DNA from: Planctomycetota bacterium | GTDB lineage: Bacteria; Planctomycetota; Phycisphaerae; Phycisphaerales; UBA1924 | Length of the DNA: 64,000 nucleotides | Direction: 5' to 3' | Assembly (NCBI GenBank): GCA_018968885.1 | Contig: JAGWZK010000003.1 | Coordinates: 1 to 64,000, forward strand | In this document: positions 35,443-46,800 of the stretch, one piece after another | Numbering within the stretch: position 1 is the stretch's first letter | Layout: every line of letters starts with the position of its first letter | The notes under the pieces: model-generated | What the model was told of the DNA's origin: nothing | The model's database searches: none | What the model saw: the letters and a program-made list of their open reading frames with translations, nothing else | Position numbers and translations under genes: made by a program

Positions 35443-36528
35443 TCACACCTTGCGCAGCAGCGTCACCCGCCCCACTTCCACCCATTCCACCACCATGATG
35501 TCCTTGGACTGGGTGAAAATCGCCGAGTGCGGCGCGATGAATTTGCCGGGGATGAACTTGTCGCGCGGCTGGCCGCGCAATCCGTAATTCTCACCATCAC
35601 CCAGGTGACAGATCAATTTGTCATTTTTGTCCAGCAGCGTCACCCGAGCATCCAGATCCGGCACCAGCAGAATCCCATCGCGCTGATCGAAATGGCACGG
35701 AGATTTCAGGTTCTCTGTCACAAACCCAGCGTGCCGCCCATCGAGGTGAAAATACTGCAATCGTCTGTTGGAGCGATCTGCCACCACAAGCCGCGGCGTG
35801 GTGGGATCCCGATGATCGATCATCAGCCCGTGCGGGCACGACACCTGCCCACGCTCCTTACCGGGACCACCAAACGACCGCACGTAGTCGCCCTTGAGGT
35901 TGTACGCGTGAATCCACGATTTGCCGTACCCATCGGCGATGAAGAAGGTACCGCGCGAAACACCCTTGGATGAAACGGCGATGTTGGTGGGCTTGTACTC
36001 AGATGCGTTGTTGTACAAGCCAGATTCCATCGGACAGGTCTTCCGCCAGATCGAGCGCCCATCCAGCGTGGTCTTCTCCACAAGCCCCCGGTTCGGATCG
36101 CACAGATAGAGGAACTCGTCCCCCTCTTCCATCGAGTAATGCAAGCCGTGGGCTCCGCCCTTGTACTCGGCGCCGAAACTGCGCACGAACTTTCCCATCG
36201 GGTCAAACACCACGATCGCATCCGGGCTCGAACTGCTGGCATGGACGGTGTGCTTGATGTAGACATTCCCCGCGGCATCCTGACACACGCCGTGCGTATT
36301 GCCCCAAGCGTGCGTCACGGGCAGGGTGCCCCAATCGTGGGTCACTTCGTAGCGATGCTCACCTTCGCCCAGGATGATGGGTTCGAGGCCGGACTTGCCG
36401 CCAGCCAATCCACGTGCATGCACCCGTGGCGGCTGGGCCAGCCACGTCGCCATCCCCGCAGAGCCCGCCACGCCCAACGCTGTGGTCACCACCGACCGAA
36501 CCGCTTCACGACGTGACATCTCTGACAT
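35443..36528 (-). CDS. Tat-exported NHL/six-bladed beta-propeller protein
   Basis: Protein of 361 residues. The N-terminus has a twin-arginine signal (SRREAV at 5-10, then a hydrophobic run GVAGSAGMATWLA), so it is probably exported folded. The body shows NHL-like blades: VCQDAAGNVYIKHT, DAIVVFDPMGKFVRSFG, HAYNLKGDYVRSFGGPG, RLVVADRSNRRLQYFHLDG. Such propellers bind proteins or small molecules, or act as lactonases. AGGAG seven bases before the ATG at 36528 fixes the start. It diverges from aconitase, with which it shares an AT-rich promoter region. Confidence 0.83.
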   Translation of the reverse strand: MSEMSRREAVRSVVTTALGVAGSAGMATWLAQPPRVHARGLAGGKSGLEPIILGEGEHRYEVTHDWGTLPVTHAWGNTHGVCQDAAGNVYIKHTVHASSSSPDAIVVFDPMGKFVRSFGAEYKGGAHGLHYSMEEGDEFLYLCDPNRGLVEKTTLDGRSIWRKTCPMESGLYNNASEYKPTNIAVSSKGVSRGTFFIADGYGKSWIHAYNLKGDYVRSFGGPGKERGQVSCPHGLMIDHRDPTTPRLVVADRSNRRLQYFHLDGRHAGFVTENLKSPCHFDQRDGILLVPDLDARVTLLDKNDKLICHLGDGENYGLRGQPRDKFIPGKFIAPHSAIFTQSKDIMVVEWVEVGRVTLLRKV

Positions 36529-36600
36529 GGTCGCACTCCTGATGAGGCGAAAGGACCAGTATACCGCATCAGTGCACACAACGAGCCCCCGCTTGGCTTA

Positions 36601-36669
36601 TTGATATCAATTATATTTATATATTTATGTCTTATCATTGATTCGATTCATATCGATATCTGGATATCG
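36601..36669. promoter_or_regulatory. AT-rich divergent control region with nested GATATC palindromes
   Basis: An AT-rich island in a GC-rich window, between the propeller gene and acnA. It holds the perfect palindrome TTGATATCAA (36601-36610) and the inverted repeat CGATATC/GATATCG (36654-36660, 36663-36669). A possible sigma70 pair is TTGATA with TTTATG 17 bases downstream. It could be a regulator site as well as a promoter. Confidence 0.5.
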
Positions 36670-36715
36670 TCATTCATTCCTGCGGCACCCGCCGCCCACA
36701 TTCCAGGAGCCCAGC

Positions 36716-39484
<2,769 letters not shown>

Positions 39485-39510
39485 GTCGCATACTCACATG
39501 AATCACCCCA

Positions 39511-39539
39511 ACCCACTGGCGAAAGCCAGTGGGTTTTTC
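39511..39539 (+). terminator. Rho-independent terminator of acnA
   Basis: Perfect ten-base-pair stem ACCCACTGGC (39511-39520) and GCCAGTGGGT (39525-39534), a GAAA loop, then TTTT. Confidence 0.93.
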
Positions 39540-39601
39540 ATTTCGAGCTTGCGGCAACCGACGGCCCACGTGAACAGCTCACGCAGATATCGTTCGTCTC
39601 C

Positions 39602-40000
39602 GTGCACACACTCCACCTCTTCAAACCCTACTCCGAGCATGAGTACCAACGCCGCGAAGTGCTCTGCGTCATACTGATGGCGTTGGGCCTGATCTGGCTT
39701 GTGACTGTGGGTTTGACTGGCTGGCATGTCGGAATCATCACCTCGATGGCCTCAGTCGGCGCGGGTGCGGCCTTCGGCTCGTACATGTCTCGCCACACCG
39801 AACGCGGGATCTGGATGCTCGCGCTCCTTTTCGGTTCCTGTGCTGCATTTTTCTATCTCTTCGCCATCGCCATGGAGATTCGTGGCCATCTGCAACGCCG
39901 CACCCCGCCTCCCTGGTGGCTGGCGATGGATGCCGCCATCGCCTGCATGATTGTCCGCGCATCGTGGACCGTGGTGCGTCAGAATCGGCAACTCAAGTAG
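39602..40000 (+). CDS. Small membrane protein, hypothetical
   Basis: Protein of 132 residues with four hydrophobic stretches (VLCVILMALGLIWLVTVGL, then IITSMASVGAGAAFG, then GIWMLALLFGSCAAFFYLFAIA, then AMDAAIACMIVRA). Not recognised. The frame opens with GTG at 39602, but no ribosome site is visible; the ATG at 39677 is an alternative that would cut into the first membrane segment. It stands alone after the acnA terminator, upstream of another small zinc-ribbon membrane gene. Confidence 0.6.
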   Translation: MHTLHLFKPYSEHEYQRREVLCVILMALGLIWLVTVGLTGWHVGIITSMASVGAGAAFGSYMSRHTERGIWMLALLFGSCAAFFYLFAIAMEIRGHLQRRTPPPWWLAMDAAIACMIVRASWTVVRQNRQLK

Positions 40001-40093
40001 TCCGAGTCGCTGGCCATCCAGCCACATCTCCACCTTGTTACCCCTGCCTCATCGGCCGTTGCCCTACCTCGGTATGCTTGAAGTCGTCCTCAG

Positions 40094-40627
40094 ATGTTCT
40101 CCGACCTCCTCAACCCCACCGAGATCAAGCCACCCGAACTGCGTTGCAAGCAGTGCGGCGAAGAACTCGCCATTTACGAAGATCGCAAGACCGACAAGCT
40201 CATCCGCCATCGCCGCCGCGCCCTGATGAAATGCACCCGCTGCGGCGAGTTGCAGGTCACCGCCGACCCGATCTTTGAGAAGAAGCGTCATCGCCTTGCC
40301 CGCGTGATCGCCTGGGTCGGAGCAATTCTCTTCCTGATCGTCGAAGTCGTCGTCGAGTACGTGCGCTTCACTGAAGACTCGCTCTCTGGGCCTTGGTTCA
40401 TTCATGGGCTTTTGGTGCTTATCTGCGCGGCTCTCGCGGGCCTGGTGTGCATGTCAGCTGTGCAGGTTATTCTGCCCGGTGATGCCAAGGAACGCCTCGG
40501 TGCCGCGCTTTCTGGAGTATTGGTGCTTGCAATGCTGCTGTGGTTCATGTGGATGATGCACAAGGATCTCGACAAACTCTCACCACGCAATTCACCCACT
40601 CCGCCAGCCGCGCCTTCCACCCCATAG
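40094..40627 (+). CDS. Zinc-ribbon membrane protein
   Basis: Protein of 177 residues. An N-terminal zinc ribbon with two CxxC pairs (CKQC near residue 18 and CTRC near 47) precedes three membrane segments (about 71-90, 102-125 and 140-156). The last 20 residues are Pro/Ser-rich. The ribbon faces the cytoplasm if the positive-inside rule holds (basic KKRHRLARV before the first segment). Function unknown. It has the opposite domain order to the zinc-ribbon triplet at 61.9-63.4 kb. Confidence 0.7.
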   Translation: MFSDLLNPTEIKPPELRCKQCGEELAIYEDRKTDKLIRHRRRALMKCTRCGELQVTADPIFEKKRHRLARVIAWVGAILFLIVEVVVEYVRFTEDSLSGPWFIHGLLVLICAALAGLVCMSAVQVILPGDAKERLGAALSGVLVLAMLLWFMWMMHKDLDKLSPRNSPTPPAAPSTP

Positions 40628-40673
40628 CTTCACACTGCACCAGCCACATCAGATAGCCAACTTACCCTACCTA

Positions 40674-41096
40674 ATGCCCACGCCTCTCATCACATCCATA
40701 CCCGTCGCCTGGGGCGAGATGGACGCCCTGAACCACGTCAACAACGTGGCGTACTTCCGCTATCTGGAAACCGCACGCGTCGAGTTCATTCGTTCACTCG
40801 GCGTCGATGTCTCTGATCGGGCCAAGGGCATCGGTTTCATACTGCAGCACGCCGAATGCCGCTTTCGCCGCCCCGTGGTGTACCCCGACACGCTCACCAT
40901 CGCCACCACCGTGCTCACCATCGATTCTGACCGCTTCACCCTCGAACACACTCTCACCAGCACCGCCCAATCTCAGATCGTCGCCATCGGCAAGAGCACC
41001 ATCGTCACCTACGACTATCCCAACGCCTGCAAGATGAATATCCCCGCTGATCTGGCCGCGCAACTGAACGCCGCCCGAAACTCGAGCGGCGTGTGA
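40674..41096 (+). CDS. Acyl-CoA thioesterase, 4-hydroxybenzoyl-CoA thioesterase family
   Basis: Hotdog-fold protein of 140 residues. WGEMDALNHVNNVAYFRYLE is the family signature, with the catalytic aspartate (D15) of the 4HBT/YbgC type. Then come AECRFRRPVVYPDTLTI and the central strands. It would release free acid from an acyl-CoA. Substrate length is unknown. No ribosome site is seen before the ATG, so the start is the weakest part. It converges on the retropepsin-like gene. Confidence 0.87.
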   Translation: MPTPLITSIPVAWGEMDALNHVNNVAYFRYLETARVEFIRSLGVDVSDRAKGIGFILQHAECRFRRPVVYPDTLTIATTVLTIDSDRFTLEHTLTSTAQSQIVAIGKSTIVTYDYPNACKMNIPADLAAQLNAARNSSGV

Positions 41097-41120
41097 GATC
41101 TCGCCGGCCGTGCCACCGCT

Positions 41121-42146
41121 CTATTTCGCGGCAGGGGCTGGACTTGGCTGCAACGGCTTGGCATCAGCCGGTGCCGCGGCATTCGCCTTGCTCGGCATGA
41201 ACGCGATTCGCGACTTGCCATACTCAAACACCAAGGTGTACCGCTTCAACAACCCGGCACCGATGTTGCCATCCTTACTCGCTTCGGCAAAGACGCCCTT
41301 AGCCTCCGTGGCGAATTCGACCGGCAGGTTCTCGAGCTTGATGCCCCCAAGCTCGATCCACTTCAGGGTGCCGCGGCGTGCCGCGACAAACCCACCCACT
41401 CCGCCCAGCTTGGCCTCCTGCGTCTCACGCCCATCCAGCAGCTTCCACTTCTCTACCGCTGGCTGATGAAATGTGATCTGGCTGTTGGCCCCGGTATCCA
41501 GGCGAAACAAACCATCCTTATCCTCGAATCTGGCATGCACGCAGGGAATGCGATCCGAGACAATCAGTTCGCTCCACTTCATCCCCTCGGGCAACCTGTA
41601 CTTCGCCGGATCGTGAATCGCAATCCGCGGCGTGGCCAGATCAAGCTCTACGACCGATGGCGTGAAGACGCCGTACCCCACCACTCCAGCAATGTCCTCC
41701 TTCAGAAACTGCTTGAGGAACGACAGGTCTGTGGCCATGATGGCATGATCTTCCAGAATCAACGATCCGATCTCGACACGCTCTGCCGTGTACAGCTTGT
41801 TCTTCACCGCGCCGCCCACACCAGTGGAATCGATCTCTCCCTCAGACTTCAATGCATACCGCTCCACATGCGGCGTCGACACGACGCAGATTCCCGCTCC
41901 GGAATCAAGGATGAACCATCCATCACTCACCCCATTGATTCGCGGCTTCACAAGCAAATGCCCAGTCGGAGCCCGCTTCACCTCCAGCGGCATAGCCGCT
42001 TCGCCTGAGAATCGAGCCGTGCCACGTGCCAACACGGCTTCTGAAGCGTCTGCGGGTTGAATGAGAGTTGTTTCGCCAAACGCACGGGCGCTAACCGCGC
42101 TGGCGGCACACAGAACGATGGCAATCAAACGAGTTCGAATAGACAT
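41121..42146 (-). CDS. Retropepsin-like aspartic protease, two-domain, exported
   Basis: Protein of 341 residues with a signal peptide (1-24). Two catalytic-type motifs are visible: DSGAG at 81-85 and DTGAN at 217-221, each after a hydrophobic strand (FIL, FRL) as in pepsin/retropepsin family A. Each lies in its own half, so one chain may form the whole active site. AGGAG precedes the ATG at 42146. The gene lies 42 bases downstream of a winged-helix regulator and further down the same strand from a GH127 gene. Processing of secreted proteins is the likely role. Confidence 0.78.
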   Translation of the reverse strand: MSIRTRLIAIVLCAASAVSARAFGETTLIQPADASEAVLARGTARFSGEAAMPLEVKRAPTGHLLVKPRINGVSDGWFILDSGAGICVVSTPHVERYALKSEGEIDSTGVGGAVKNKLYTAERVEIGSLILEDHAIMATDLSFLKQFLKEDIAGVVGYGVFTPSVVELDLATPRIAIHDPAKYRLPEGMKWSELIVSDRIPCVHARFEDKDGLFRLDTGANSQITFHQPAVEKWKLLDGRETQEAKLGGVGGFVAARRGTLKWIELGGIKLENLPVEFATEAKGVFAEASKDGNIGAGLLKRYTLVFEYGKSRIAFMPSKANAAAPADAKPLQPSPAPAAK

Positions 42147-42188
42147 GACACTTCTCCTGAAATCAGTCGTTGGCCTGTTGTGATTCAC

Positions 42189-42776
42189 TTACTTGCAAAT
42201 AGGCGTGAGAGCGAAGGCAAGAGCGATCGGTGATGCTCCGGGGCGTTCTCTGCCGTTGGAAAGCAGCTCCGAAATCGATGCCAGCTGTTGGTTCAGCCGC
42301 TTCACTTCCGCTGGCGTGAGCCAGCCGCGAGCGCGCAGCACCCACAACCGCCGATCCGTGCCTGACACCGGCGTCGCCGGATCCGCCAGTCCGCGGCGGA
42401 CATCTCGCCGCGCCAGGCGCAGCAAACTGTCCGCGATCGGTCCGACTTGCCGCTGCCGCGTCGTAGGAGCCGGGTCATAGCGCAGCCGCAATCGCCTGCC
42501 GGGAAGGGCATACAGCGTGGCCTTGTCACGCCCCTCACCCTGCTTTCCGGCTTCCTTAATGAGCCCGACGCGCTGCAGTGCCCGCACGTGAAAGTACAAG
42601 GACGCGGCAGGGCGACCCAGACGATCCGCCAGCGTTGCAATAGTGCAAGGAGCCAGAGATTCCATCACGTCAACCACCTCCTGCCTGAGAGCCGATCGCA
42701 GGGCTTTGAATTGCCGCGGATCGGTGATCTCGAAGACTCCTTGGGAGGCCACGGTTGTCCGTTTCACTTTTTGCAT
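42189..42776 (-). CDS. ArsR-like winged-helix transcriptional regulator
   Basis: Protein of 195 residues. Residues about 28-77 form a winged helix: ALRQEVVDVMESL, CTIATLADRLGRPAASLYFH (recognition helix) and VRALQRVGLIKEAG. The C-terminal half (80-195) is basic then helical, without a known sensor domain. It lies between the GH127 and aspartic-protease genes on the same strand and may control them. The start is uncertain: ATG at 42776, an upstream TTG, or a GTG at 42767 are all possible; a -10-like TACAAT sits right against the ATG. Confidence 0.75.
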   Translation of the reverse strand: MQKVKRTTVASQGVFEITDPRQFKALRSALRQEVVDVMESLAPCTIATLADRLGRPAASLYFHVRALQRVGLIKEAGKQGEGRDKATLYALPGRRLRLRYDPAPTTRQRQVGPIADSLLRLARRDVRRGLADPATPVSGTDRRLWVLRARGWLTPAEVKRLNQQLASISELLSNGRERPGASPIALAFALTPICK

Positions 42777-42828
42777 ATTGTAGAATGATAGACCATGACA
42801 CAAACCCGCACCTTCCTCTCACACCACC

Positions 42829-45270
42829 TCAATTCACCTTCATTTCCAGGATCCCCGCCGAATACCCCTCGCGCAGCTTGATGCGGAGGCGGATCCCCTG
42901 CGTCTGAACCGGCTGAATCGATCGCATATCCCAACCATCCTTCTTGCCCGCCGCAGCAGAGTCCCCTGCAACATCAACCCACTTCCCATCAGCTCCGCGA
43001 ATCTGAATGGACCACTCCGCAGGTATGCGGCATGCGCCAGACCCACCATCATCAAACCAGTACACGCTCACGCTCTTCACATTGCGCGAGTTGAGAAACT
43101 TGGCCTCCACCCACTCTTCCGTTCCCTTATGCGGCCAGAACGTCAGTCGCGGAATGCTCTGATCCCCCGACGAAGCCGGCTCCTGAACATCCGCCGCCGC
43201 TTCCGCCGAATCACGACTCCACACGTGCGATGCCGTGATCTCCATGCCCAGAGACCGAGGCAAGGCAGAAACCCCTTCCGCAAACCACACCGCCATCCGC
43301 GCCGAGCCTTGATTTGCCCAAGTGAAATACGGCCGCATCCTCATCTCAATCTGCTTGCCATCCGGACCTGCCTGATACAGCACATCATCGCGCTGCGTCA
43401 GAGTTGCACCACCAAACTCCGCAGCGCGAATCACTAGCTCCGGTACACCATCGGAACCCACAACAACTTTGGGTTCATCCACGCCTGACAACGCGACACG
43501 ACTGAGATCCTCCTGCGTCTGAGTACGCTGATTCGCATCTCGAACAATCTCCGTCGCATACACAAGCGGCCCGCGCATGATCGCCGTCATACCTGCCAAC
43601 TGCTTGGCACGCGGATCCGCATAAACGCGGCGGACATCCATCGGCAACTTGAACTCGATCTCCTGCACACCGGGCCTGATCTCAAGACCGGCGTATCCAT
43701 CATCTGCACCTTCGGGCAACCCCTCAACCCTTTGCCCCTCCGGACAACGAATCGCCAGCGTGATCGGCCGCGTGCCTCCATGCTTGATCTTCAGCTTGAC
43801 CGCGCCGTCATACGGATACTCCGTCTCCTGCTCGATCCGCACTGCCTGCCCATCCACTACGCACTCCATGGTCGAACTAGCAAAGAGGTTCACATATAAA
43901 GTCGAACCACGCACCGCGTAGCACTGCCCCGAAAGCAACCCGAAAAACCGCAGCACGTTGGGCGGACAGCACGCACAGCTGAACCAATCACGCCGCGCTT
44001 CCGAACCGCGGCTCGCCAGCGGATTCACATAAAAAAACTTCTCCCCATCCAGCGACACCCCAGCCAGCGCCGCATTAAACAGTGTCCGCTCAAACTGGTC
44101 AAAGTACTTTGCCTCTCCGTGCAGTTCAAACATCCGCTGCGCCCACAGGCACACCCCGATCGATGCGCATGTCTCCTGATACGCCGAATGAGTGGGAATG
44201 TCATAGGGTGTCGTGAACCCCTCATTATGCGCACTCGGGCCGATGCCCCCCGTCACAAACATGCGCCGCCCTGTGATGTCATCCCACAAACTGTCCAGCG
44301 CCAGCACATACGCACCCTTCCCGCGCACCGCCAGATCGGTCATCGCGCAATACATATACGCCGCGCGCACCGCGTGTCCTGCGGCCTCCATCTGCTCCGC
44401 CGCAGGCAGGTGATCCTGCGCATACTCACCTGCTGTCGGACGCTCTTTCCCATCCAGCGTCCGTCGTGGCCTGCCCCGCAGTTCGATCAGTTTCTCCGCC
44501 ATCGCCACATACTTCCCACCCTGCGCCGCCTCTTTGGGCAATGCATCCTGCAGACGAATCAGCGCCAGTTCGACCTCTTGATGCCCCGGCGGCACCGAAA
44601 ATCCCTTGCCATACACATCACACACAAAGTCTGCCGCACGAATCGCCACATCCAGCAGCGTCCGCTTTCCCGTTGCCTGATAGTGCGCCACACCCGCCTC
44701 GATCAAATGCCCTATGCAGTACGTCTCGTGATCGTTCCTCTCATCAGTCAACCGATTCTCCACACCCTTCTTCAGCGTGAAATACGTATTAATGTACCCA
44801 TCCGGGTATTGCGCTGCTGCGATCCGCGCGATCAACCCATCCAGATCCTTCTCCAGCGTCGCCCGCTCCGCGGCATCCTCTGTCATCGCCACCAGATAGC
44901 ACCACCCCTCCACCATCTTGTACACATCCGAGTCATTGAAGAGCAATCCCTGAAACTCTCCCGAATCCTTTTCGCCGCGGATCTTCGCCGCCGCGCGATC
45001 AAAGTTGGTCAAGCGCCCCGTGATCTCACACTGGTGCCGATTGGCCTTCAACGTGCCGCGTCGAATCGCATCCAACCGCTCACCCCAGAACGACCCCTCC
45101 TTGAACTTCACGCTCCGATACCCCACCGCTTGCACGCGCTCACTTGGTTCCTCAATCCCCATCGCGGCAGCATCCGTCTCAGACGTCCATGCCACACACG
45201 TCGCGACGTCGCCCGCCACGCCCAACAACATCCCTATGACTACGCCAAATCGTGCAAAACGCTGTGCCAT
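42829..45270 (-). CDS. Glycoside hydrolase family 127 (beta-L-arabinofuranosidase type)
   Basis: Exported enzyme of 813 residues. A signal peptide (about 1-26) is followed by the (alpha/alpha)6 barrel and C-terminal beta domains of GH127. The catalytic set known from Bifidobacterium HypBA1 is conserved with exact spacing: the acid/base Glu is E350 (HNEGF), zinc ligands E366 and C368 (ETCASIG), then C434 (nucleophile) and C435 in SCACCPPN. HypBA1 has E322, E338, C340, C417, C418. It probably removes beta-L-arabinofuranose from plant or algal glycans. AGGAG before the ATG at 45270 fixes the start. It is upstream of the regulator and aspartic-protease genes on the same strand. Confidence 0.93.
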   Translation of the reverse strand: MAQRFARFGVVIGMLLGVAGDVATCVAWTSETDAAAMGIEEPSERVQAVGYRSVKFKEGSFWGERLDAIRRGTLKANRHQCEITGRLTNFDRAAAKIRGEKDSGEFQGLLFNDSDVYKMVEGWCYLVAMTEDAAERATLEKDLDGLIARIAAAQYPDGYINTYFTLKKGVENRLTDERNDHETYCIGHLIEAGVAHYQATGKRTLLDVAIRAADFVCDVYGKGFSVPPGHQEVELALIRLQDALPKEAAQGGKYVAMAEKLIELRGRPRRTLDGKERPTAGEYAQDHLPAAEQMEAAGHAVRAAYMYCAMTDLAVRGKGAYVLALDSLWDDITGRRMFVTGGIGPSAHNEGFTTPYDIPTHSAYQETCASIGVCLWAQRMFELHGEAKYFDQFERTLFNAALAGVSLDGEKFFYVNPLASRGSEARRDWFSCACCPPNVLRFFGLLSGQCYAVRGSTLYVNLFASSTMECVVDGQAVRIEQETEYPYDGAVKLKIKHGGTRPITLAIRCPEGQRVEGLPEGADDGYAGLEIRPGVQEIEFKLPMDVRRVYADPRAKQLAGMTAIMRGPLVYATEIVRDANQRTQTQEDLSRVALSGVDEPKVVVGSDGVPELVIRAAEFGGATLTQRDDVLYQAGPDGKQIEMRMRPYFTWANQGSARMAVWFAEGVSALPRSLGMEITASHVWSRDSAEAAADVQEPASSGDQSIPRLTFWPHKGTEEWVEAKFLNSRNVKSVSVYWFDDGGSGACRIPAEWSIQIRGADGKWVDVAGDSAAAGKKDGWDMRSIQPVQTQGIRLRIKLREGYSAGILEMKVN

Positions 45271-45458
45271 ATGTACTCCTGCGGCACACCTTACCACACT
45301 CATTCAGCTCCCACACTGCAATCGCCCCCAATCTCGAACGAGTTACTATCCCGCCCTCTGCACGTCCTCGGCGTGAACACCCGAACCCGTGTGAATCTCC
45401 TTTCTGGGTCACCAACGCAACACCCACGCCCAATACCCAATAACACCTCTGAACGCAC

Positions 45459-46412
45459 ATGCCTACCGAATCCCCCATCGCCGACACCACCTCCAACCCC
45501 AACATCCCCGCCAGCTCCGATCACGCTACGCCGACTGCATCCAAGCCCACTCGCTCTCCCATCGTCCGTTTCCTGTGGAGCACCCTCCGCGTGTCACTCA
45601 TCATCGCCATCATCCTCTTCTTCGCCCGAACCAGCGGCATCGCCGAGTCCCTCACCTTCTTCCACCCTGGCCACCCTAACTACATCACACCCGCCGGATA
45701 TCAGGACATCTCCTTCCAAACCTCCGATGGCCTCACACTACGCGGCTGGTTCATCCCCGCCCGCACGCTGAACGTCACAGGCCCCCGCCCCGCAGTCATT
45801 CACTTCCACGGCAACGAGGGGAACGTCAGTCAGCACATCGGTTTCTCCGAATCACTCCCCGATAGCGGCATCAGCGTCCTCATCTTCGACTATCGCTCCT
45901 ACGGCAAGTCCGACAATGGCGGTCGCCTCCTCAATCGCGACAAACTCCTCAAAGACTCCCGCGCTGCCCTGAAATACCTCCGCACCCGCACCGATGTCGA
46001 TCAATCTCGCATCGGCTTTCTCGGTGTTTCTCTCGGCGGCGTCTATGCCTCCGCCCTTGCCGCGGAAAATCCCGACATCAAGTGCTGCGCGCTCATCGCC
46101 CCCTTCAGTTCCTGGCAAGGTGTGGGTTGGGATCACGCGCGAAACCTCGCCACTGTGCTTCTTCCCAAAGGCCTCGACCCGCGCATCCTCATGGCCAACT
46201 ACGGCAAGCGCCCGCTCCTCTTGATCCACGGCACCGAAGACCGCGTCGTCCATCCCCGCCACTCCCCCATCATCGCTGATGCCGCGAAGGCCAGCGGCGC
46301 AACCGTCCAGATCATTAATGTCCCCGAAGCAGGGCACAACGATGTCCTCTGGGTGCAGCCGAACACCATCGATCAACTGGAAGACTTCTTCAAGACCACA
46401 CTCATCAAGTGA
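45459..46412 (+). CDS. Alpha/beta hydrolase with N-terminal membrane anchor
   Basis: Protein of 317 residues. A Pro/Ser/Thr-rich leader precedes one membrane segment (about 39-56). The hydrolase domain starts at about 90 with WFIPARTLNV and has HFHGNEGN (oxyanion region), the nucleophile elbow GVSLGG with Ser191, Asp261 in GTEDRVV and His293 in AGHND: a full catalytic triad. It is most like the BAAT/alpha-beta-hydrolase proteins often annotated as BEM46-like. Substrate unknown. It diverges from GH127. Confidence 0.88.
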   Translation: MPTESPIADTTSNPNIPASSDHATPTASKPTRSPIVRFLWSTLRVSLIIAIILFFARTSGIAESLTFFHPGHPNYITPAGYQDISFQTSDGLTLRGWFIPARTLNVTGPRPAVIHFHGNEGNVSQHIGFSESLPDSGISVLIFDYRSYGKSDNGGRLLNRDKLLKDSRAALKYLRTRTDVDQSRIGFLGVSLGGVYASALAAENPDIKCCALIAPFSSWQGVGWDHARNLATVLLPKGLDPRILMANYGKRPLLLIHGTEDRVVHPRHSPIIADAAKASGATVQIINVPEAGHNDVLWVQPNTIDQLEDFFKTTLIK

Positions 46413-46442
46413 ATCTTCAAGTCGCCTGAGATACTCTTCATC

Positions 46443-46712
46443 ATGACCAAGGGCCAACACCTCACCAAGCACCAGCAAGGCATCGTCAATCGCTACTACG
46501 CGAACCTCGACACCATCACCCTCACCAAACTCCAGGAACTCGTCACCGAGATCTACCTCGCCACGAGCGACAAAGCCCGCGCCAAACTCTGGGAACGCGT
46601 CGATACCGCCCTCGCCAAAACCGAACTCGATGCCCTCACCCGCACCCGCATCATGAACCAGCGCGATGTCAAAGCCCTGGCCGAGATGGTCCAGACCCTG
46701 TCTAAAAAATAA
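46443..46712 (+). CDS. Small helical hypothetical protein
   Basis: Protein of 89 residues, predicted almost wholly helical (YANLDTITLTKLQELVTEIY, ARAKLWERVDTALAKTELDA), charged, without membrane segments. I do not recognise the family, but its composition and codon use look genuine. It lies 30 bases after the alpha/beta-hydrolase gene on the same strand, perhaps in one transcript. No function is proposed. Confidence 0.75.
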   Translation: MTKGQHLTKHQQGIVNRYYANLDTITLTKLQELVTEIYLATSDKARAKLWERVDTALAKTELDALTRTRIMNQRDVKALAEMVQTLSKK

Positions 46713-46800
46713 ATTCAGAATCTGTCAGAAGCAGCGCAATGCACATCTACTGACTTCTGGCCCCGCATGAAAATGGGGCCGAATTCAGAGGGAGATCACT

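Noticed and set aside
42777-42804. TTTGTG/TACAAT as the promoter of the winged-helix gene
   Set aside because: The -10 box abuts the ATG, so transcription would begin inside the gene unless a downstream GTG is used; left as a start ambiguity.
44119-45771. Long plus-strand frame over the GH127 5' end
   Set aside because: Arg/His/Pro-rich shadow; GH127 has full catalytic motifs on the minus strand.
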